Source: Pyxicephalus adspersus
Lineage: Eukaryota > Chordata > Amphibia > Anura > Pyxicephalidae
Direction of reading: 5' to 3'
Length of the DNA stretch: 64,000 nucleotides
Assembly: GCF_032062135.1 (NCBI RefSeq)
Contig: NC_092859.1
Span: 35,549,351-35,613,350 of the forward strand
Numbering within the stretch: position 1 is the stretch's first letter; each line of letters starts with the position of its first letter. The position numbers and the translations under genes are program-made. The notes under the pieces were generated by a model. It was not told the origin of the DNA, searched no databases, and worked only from the letters and a program-made list of their open reading frames with translations. Positions 58,820 to 64,000 of this stretch are shown in pieces.

Positions 58820-59043
58820 GGCCCTGATTTGTTTAAGCTCTCCAAGGCTGGAGAGAATACACTTTTACCAGTGAAGCTGGGTGATCCAACAAACCTGGAA
58901 TGGATCTGGTCCAGGATTCAAAGCATTTGCTAGCAAATAGCAAATTACATTGAAGAAATCCATTCCAGGTTTGCTTGATCACCTAGGTTCAATGGTGAAA
59001 ATGTATTCTCTCCAGCCTTGGAGAGCTTTAATAAATCAGGCCC
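58820..59043. mobile_element. 'A' family palindromic MITE, copy A7
   Basis: It starts GGCCCTGATTTGTTTAAGCT and ends with the complement of GGGCCTGATTTATTAAAGCT. The 3-bp duplication AAT lies at 58817-58819 and 59044-59046. Full-length with well-preserved arms, about 224 bp. Confidence 0.87.
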
Positions 59044-59172
59044 AATGTGTTCTCTACTCAATTTGAAAGTGGGAGCAAAGCACAGCCTAGGTTCACTTTA
59101 GGCTTCAGTCAGCCACTGCTACCAACTAACTTTACTGTCTAACAAAACTTGCCTTGAGTTGGAATAACAAAC

Positions 59173-59352
59173 GGGCTTGATTTATTACAGCTCTCCAAGA
59201 TTACAGAGGATAGACTATCATAGGAGAACCTGGGGGATCGAGAAAACCTGGAATGTATCTGATGCAAGATTGAAAACATTTGCCAACTAATAGCAACTGA
59301 ATTTTAAGAAATCCATTCCATTTTTTATGGAGCGCTTTATTACATCGGGCCC
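59173..59352. mobile_element. 'A' family palindromic MITE, copy A8, right arm deleted
   Basis: It starts GGGCTTGATTTATTACAGCT and ends with the complement of GGGCCCGATGTAATAAAGCG. The right arm jumps from aatccattcca to tttatggagcg, so most of the 'ggtttgctggatcacccagc' arm is missing. The flanks are aac / aat. It lies 129 bp after A7. Confidence 0.78.
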
Positions 59353-59355
59353 AAT

Positions 59356-61736
59356 GTGTAAACATATTTTTAAGTTTGCCTTCTCACGCTGTGATATTTT
59401 AATAATTATGTCTGTATGAGGTTATTAAACATAAAGACCTAACTAGACATGTATGCTGATCAGAGTAAAAAAGGAACATTGAAATTAAATTAAAAAATGT
59501 ACTTTTGTTATCAAATTTTTTATTAAAGAATTTGTGTTGGCTGTAATCACACAATTCCACCAAATTACTGTAGAAAGCTAGAGAACAAGAAAAGCATTTA
59601 GCTGGTAATACAATCATAACGATGAAGGCCAACATAAACAAATTGGCAGTTAAATAATACATTAATAAAATCTTATATATACAAAGTAGGGGAACCCTTG
59701 GAGGACTGAGGGACTTTCTATTTTAAAGAGGAACTGTTTGGTGATTGGCAGAACAGAGACAAAGACAAGATTATTGACCAGAAAAATAGGTGTTCCCTTT
59801 ATTCAGATTACAATATTTACAGGTATAGCATCAAGTGATTACCCTAAGTTATCTTTAAAAAGTCCACAAAAATGCTGTGTGTTGTCAGAGAGCTACAACA
59901 TAGGAAAATGTGCATTGCAGTAAAGTGTATATATATACATACATAGTATATATATTCCTGTCCCGGAATCCAGTTTACCCATGCTGGCATTTCAGCAGTA
60001 TTATTACTGTATAAAAGTTGTAGAGCAGACCATGCTCACTCTAACCTCTCCTATAGTGGAGAATAATGTAAATGCTGTGATTTACATTTTAAAGTTTTGC
60101 ATATGTTAGAAAGAAGCAATGAACAGTGATAGTATAACAGCACACTTGCTAGCCATTTGATTAGCAAAACCTTTTCAGCACGACAATGATGAGAAGTTGG
60201 CAGTACCAACATACAAGCTCTTGTCAATCATGTTCTTTTCTTTCAAGAAATATATATTAAAGATACATTTGTTATTTTGGGTTCCGGTGACAGGACACGA
60301 AATTCTCCAAGGGATCCCATCAACAGACAATTCATAGAAAAAAATGGTATCACCTGCAACTTGACAGCTTATTTTAACAATGAAATATGTTTCTAGAGTA
60401 CAGAGCTGCCACTTACACAATAGGAACTTTCCCGAAAGGCCGTCAAATCGTCTGTTCTTTAGCTTCCTCCGTCGTTTCATTATAACTAACAATAAGCAGC
60501 ATGGCCAGCTTCTGAAGAACAAAAGTCTTTTACTGTTTCCGGCACTGACATTCGCTCAAGCTATAGCATTCATAAAGCTTGTCTTGCTTGGACAAATGAT
60601 TGGGGTTTAAATGGTTGGAAAATGTGGTGGATAATCGGGATAATTCATTAAATGATTCTGGCTATTTGGATATATGACAAATGGGGAATTTTGTTGAAAT
60701 TTCTTGATTAATAGCAAAGAATCCTTAAAGAGACATTATGATAGTAATGCTTGGTTTTCTATTCTGTTCTAAAACTTATTCTGTTCCAAATCATGATTCT
60801 TGTCCAAGTGAGCAAGTGAGAACTACAATTTTTTTTCACCCCCCCAGGGCAGTGTTCAAAAATTTAGGGCTATCCCCCACAATCATACATTTTTCCCACA
60901 AAACCTCTCCTTTGCCTCAAAATGTCCTCCATCTTCTGGGTTGGGTGATGCCCGGAATCACCCAGCCCAAAACATTTGGCACATACTGCAAGTACAGAAT
61001 GCTATGACCCTGCACTTTGAGGAAAAGTCACTTTTTCCAGTTTACTGGTACAGAGAATGATGCTGATGTGATGCGCTTTCTCATTCAGTAAGGACTACCT
61101 AGACAGACAAGAGGTGAATAGGAACCTATGGATCCCAGGTGACTGCCCTAAAGACAATAAAAAATACTATGCAACTTTTTAACAGCTTTTACAGTAAAGA
61201 ATTGTTTTGTATGGGAAGAATAAATCCCCAGTTATAAAAAGTGCCTTTCCACCGAACTTACTACATGGACCAATTCATATTTCATATCCGTTATGAACTT
61301 CTTCTAAAAAGTTAAGACATTCTATTCAGATACATCCTCCATGCCCATCATTATTAAGTTGCCTGACTCTGCACTCATACAACATTTTAGGGTCCTTGCC
61401 CAATCCAGGGACATCACCAGGCCCTTTCCCTTCACTAGCACTGATGAGTGGTCCTTACTGGTGAACTAAAGAGTGCTCATGTATTATTATGTGATTGCTA
61501 TTATAGCTGTAATACTCAGAACTCTTCAGTAATACTCTCCTAGGGGGAGGGACTTTGACAGTCCAGGATTAGAGGAAGTGGGATGAATTTGGCCCAGAGG
61601 CAAATGGCTCTAATTCAAAAGTGTGTATTGGAGCAAATGCTGTGTTTTTTGAGCAATTTTATTTTTTTAGTTGATTTGTTCCTCCACTCCATACCAAACT
61701 TCTCATGATGCTTTAATTACAGAAAAATAAATATTA
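59356..61736. other. gene-free stretch with two lone T2-like ends
   Basis: TTAAAGAGGAACT at 59723-59735 and TTAAAGAGACATT at 60725-60737 are left-end motifs of T2-like elements with no partner end found. The opposing frames 60175-60522 (minus) and 60380-60610 (plus) have no recognisable domain. Confidence 0.35.
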
Positions 61737-61738
61737 GT

Positions 61739-62236
61739 TTAAAGAGTACCTGTACTCAAAAATAAAAAACAAAACAAAAACACACTTACCTTCAATCCCA
61801 CAGGGCAGTCCGATCACTCCGGGGGTGTCTGGCATCGGGACCTGCGTTGCCTTGGCGCTCTGGGCACCGCCATCTTCATCTTCTCTTTTGGGTTCTTCAT
61901 CCTAAGTCACCCGACCCAGGCTCAAGATCGGGTGATGTAGGATGAAAAAACATTTGCTGATATCACTGCGCATGCCTTCCTTTGAGCTAAAAGGCTCCTT
62001 CTGCGCATGTCCGGGCATGCAAAGAAAGGAGCGCCGAAGAGTCTCCTGGGATGGCTGACGTATGTATCCCGGGAAGCTTTGCGCTCTCATTCATTCTTGA
62101 CCGCCTAGGTGTCTGAGAATTAGGGGATGGTGCTGCACCCTTTTTTTAAAAAAAAAAAACAGAATTTTTACCTTACATGAAAGGGTTGTCTACCCTTTTA
62201 TGTAAAGTGAAAATTCTGAGTTTAGGTACGCTTTAA
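61739..62236 (-). mobile_element. 'C' T2/Kolobok-like MITE, copy C2 (inverted)
   Basis: Ends TTAAAGAGTACCTGTACTCA and (complemented) TTAAAGCGTACCTAAACTCA agree at 17 of 20 positions and are bounded by TTAA (61739-61742, 62233-62236). On the minus strand the order is the same as in C1: poly runs, gaattctcagacacc, cccgggatacatacgtc, tgcgcatg, cacccgatcttgagc, YY1-like AAGATGGCGGT (61876-61866), gggattgaaggtaagtg. C1 and C2 face each other in opposite orientation 4.1 kb apart. Confidence 0.82.
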
Positions 62237-62239
62237 GTT

Positions 62240-63470
62240 AGAAGCAGTATCAAAGATAAAGAGCTTTTATGCTCTTCCCAGTAGTGGCCTATTGCTCATA
62301 CTCTCCCTCTATTTCAGTCCTGGAGCCTCTGTATAATATGTTGGTGCTCCTGGGGGTTTTGGATATCAATGTCCCTCACTGCATGTTAGTTCTGTCCTGA
62401 AACCTTATACATCACTGCAAGACACAGCAGTGATATAGGGATCAATGTACGGAACTAATCTGAGTGATAGGCAACATAAGCCTCCAACACTCCCAAACTT
62501 ATTGAATGCTAAATAGTCACGGAGGTTGCAGTGCTGGAATGGAGGAAAGGTAAAAGACATGTTAATGTGAATATAAAGTCTCTTCTATTGTATGTCTGCT
62601 TATGTTGTTGTTTCTTTTTTCAGCCAACAGTTTGGAATCCTCTTTCCACATTAAATGGCCATTTCACTGTTAAAAGCCCTATTTCTTATAAATTGCAATT
62701 TGGTCTGATGAATTGCCATTGTATTACCACCTTAAATGATCCTTTTATCACTCTCCTCAATAGACATTTCTTTATACTCCCCACTATCACCAGCCTGAAG
62801 CTTGTAGTAGTGAGAGCAGTGATCGCCTGTGCAGTAATCTTTCAGAATTGACTTTTCCATTGATTTTGTAACAGCTGTTAATGCTGTCATTGTTATAATA
62901 ACCCTAATAGAGGTAAAATACCACTAAACACAAAGTGGACTAAATAAAGTGTTCTAAACCATAGTGAGATGAGCTTTTACAGTATAAATGAACTATGGTA
63001 TTTAAGGTATCAAGAACATAACAACTAAACAAGGGCAATAAAAAGGCAAATTGAACTTTTATCTCTTTTAAGACATGAAAACAATCACATGCTGCAAAAG
63101 CTGGCATTGCATGCACCTATTAGGTCTGTGATTTACTAGGACACCCAAATTCTTCTTCATTATACATTCACCCCAATATACCCAAACTGGATTACTAGAT
63201 ATGCTGCATATATGTTTTTGTCCCGTCACTATGCTTTTTATTTATACACATTACACTTTTGTTGTCATGTTGTTGCTCATTCACCTAGTGCATCCAGGTC
63301 AGTATGTGAGTACAGTATTAACACAAAACAGTAAGGAAGACAAAATACAAATCTTATGGCTCTAGAAAGAGTCACAGGAGTTTTAGGAAGCAGGGAGATG
63401 GGGATAACAGATCAAAAGAGCGTCTATCCAAAATCTTTTTTTGGAGAGTTACACCTGAAATAAAAACTGA
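62240..63470. other. gene-free stretch, nothing recognised
   Basis: The plus frame 62531-62851 (106 codons) has no recognisable domain. No repeat boundaries were seen. Confidence 0.4.
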
Positions 63471-63473
63471 ACT

Positions 63474-63690
63474 TTAAAAGTTACTGTTATTTACTGAAAT
63501 AGGTAAAAAAAAAAAGGCACTTACCTTGATAGGTGAAAATCCATCAGTCCCTCCACAAACTAGAAGCTGTGGGTTTCCCATTCAGTCTTCACCGCTGTGG
63601 CAGTAAAGAAAGAAGGGAAGGGGTCCTTTCTCTTATTTAAAAGGGTTTAGATAACCTTTTATTTAGGTATTTTATTATGGTCCATTTTAA
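63474..63690 (-). mobile_element. 'C'-related T2-like MITE, diverged copy C3
   Basis: The plus strand has ctttaaaagttactg near the left, ggcacttaccttgatagg (donor-like on the minus strand), and aaaagggtttagataacctt-ttatttag, which parallels gaaagggttgtctacccttt-tatgtaa in C2. The middle is much diverged from C1/C2 and has no YY1-like site. Boundaries are approximate: TTAAAAG at 63474 and TTTTAAAGCC near 63684. The TTAAAGCC may instead be the start of yet another element. Confidence 0.5.
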
Positions 63691-63694
63691 AGCC

Positions 63695-64000
63695 AAACCT
63701 CAAGCAAACTTTTTAAAAAAAAAAACTATTTAAACAAAGTTTAAGGGGCAGCTAGTAGTCTCCTGTGCAGCAGCACTCTGAACTAATCTATTCTATTTTA
63801 TGCACATATTTTAAAAAAGAGGAGAAATGACTTTAGTCTGCTATCACTCCTTTACTGATCAATCACAGGCTAGGGTAGGAGAAGTGAAGAAGCTGCATTG
63901 CTGTGAGCTCTATAACTTGTATTTTAATATAATGTACTTTATAATTATATATGTATATATAGCACAGTTTTCTTTTGATATGTATTAGTGTGAGTAAAAG
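63695..64000. other. gene-free end of window
   Basis: A-run at about 63715-63726 and AT-rich DNA with tatatgtatatata near the end. Nothing was recognised. Confidence 0.4.

Noticed and set aside
60175..60610. Opposed frames of 115 (minus) and 76 (plus) codons
   Set aside because: Looked at as a possible exon, but no splice signals or recognisable protein family could be matched.

Overview
This window looks like vertebrate nuclear DNA, most likely from an anuran amphibian (frog). It is AT-rich and has no dense coding or operon structure. It carries a repeat set I associate with frogs: a Tx1-type LINE with CCHC zinc knuckles, elements with TTAA sites and TTAAAG ends (T2/Kolobok style), Tc1 relics, hAT and pogo-like miniature elements, a tRNA-derived SINE, and a very abundant palindromic element with 3-bp target duplications. 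I recognise no intact host gene, exon or RNA gene. The window is best read as intergenic or intronic sequence in which most recognisable features are transposable elements. Most open frames over 60 codons are chance frames or lie inside repeats.

Layout. 0-5 kb: a SINE, then a decayed Tx1-like LINE (ORF1 remnant and the start of ORF2, 3' truncated). 5-12 kb: a hairpin flanked by 18-bp direct repeats, a hAT-like MITE, a Tc1 transposase relic, a structured 'B' MITE, and a 1-kb element (M1) with a minisatellite and an assembly gap. 13.4-15.7 kb and 19.1-20.1 kb: a dispersed repeat 'D' interrupted by an LTR-like segment and other MITEs. 22.8-25.3 kb: a young hAT MITE with a perfect 8-bp duplication, a pogo-like MITE, a second hAT-like MITE and the second minisatellite element (M2). 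26.7-40 kb: sparse, with palindromic 'A' elements, a B copy, a second SINE and a hAT end. 40.2-40.9 kb: the third minisatellite element (M3). 45-51 kb: foldback elements and a decayed reverse-transcriptase C-terminus. 56.8-63.7 kb: a Tc1 end interrupted by a T2-like MITE, two A elements, and two more T2-like MITEs in opposite orientation.

The most interesting signals are two modular miniature-element groups. First, M1, M2 and M3 share a roughly 30-bp minisatellite and the same following core, although their terminal inverted repeats fall into two or three types. Second, the T2-like elements carry a GC-rich segment with a YY1-like site (AAGATGGCGGY) followed by a strong 5' splice-site sequence (AAGGTAAGTG); the splice-site sequence is kept even in a third, strongly diverged copy. 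Both groups look like non-autonomous elements that may carry a promoter-exon-donor module. This is inference from sequence only; no searches or alignments could be run.
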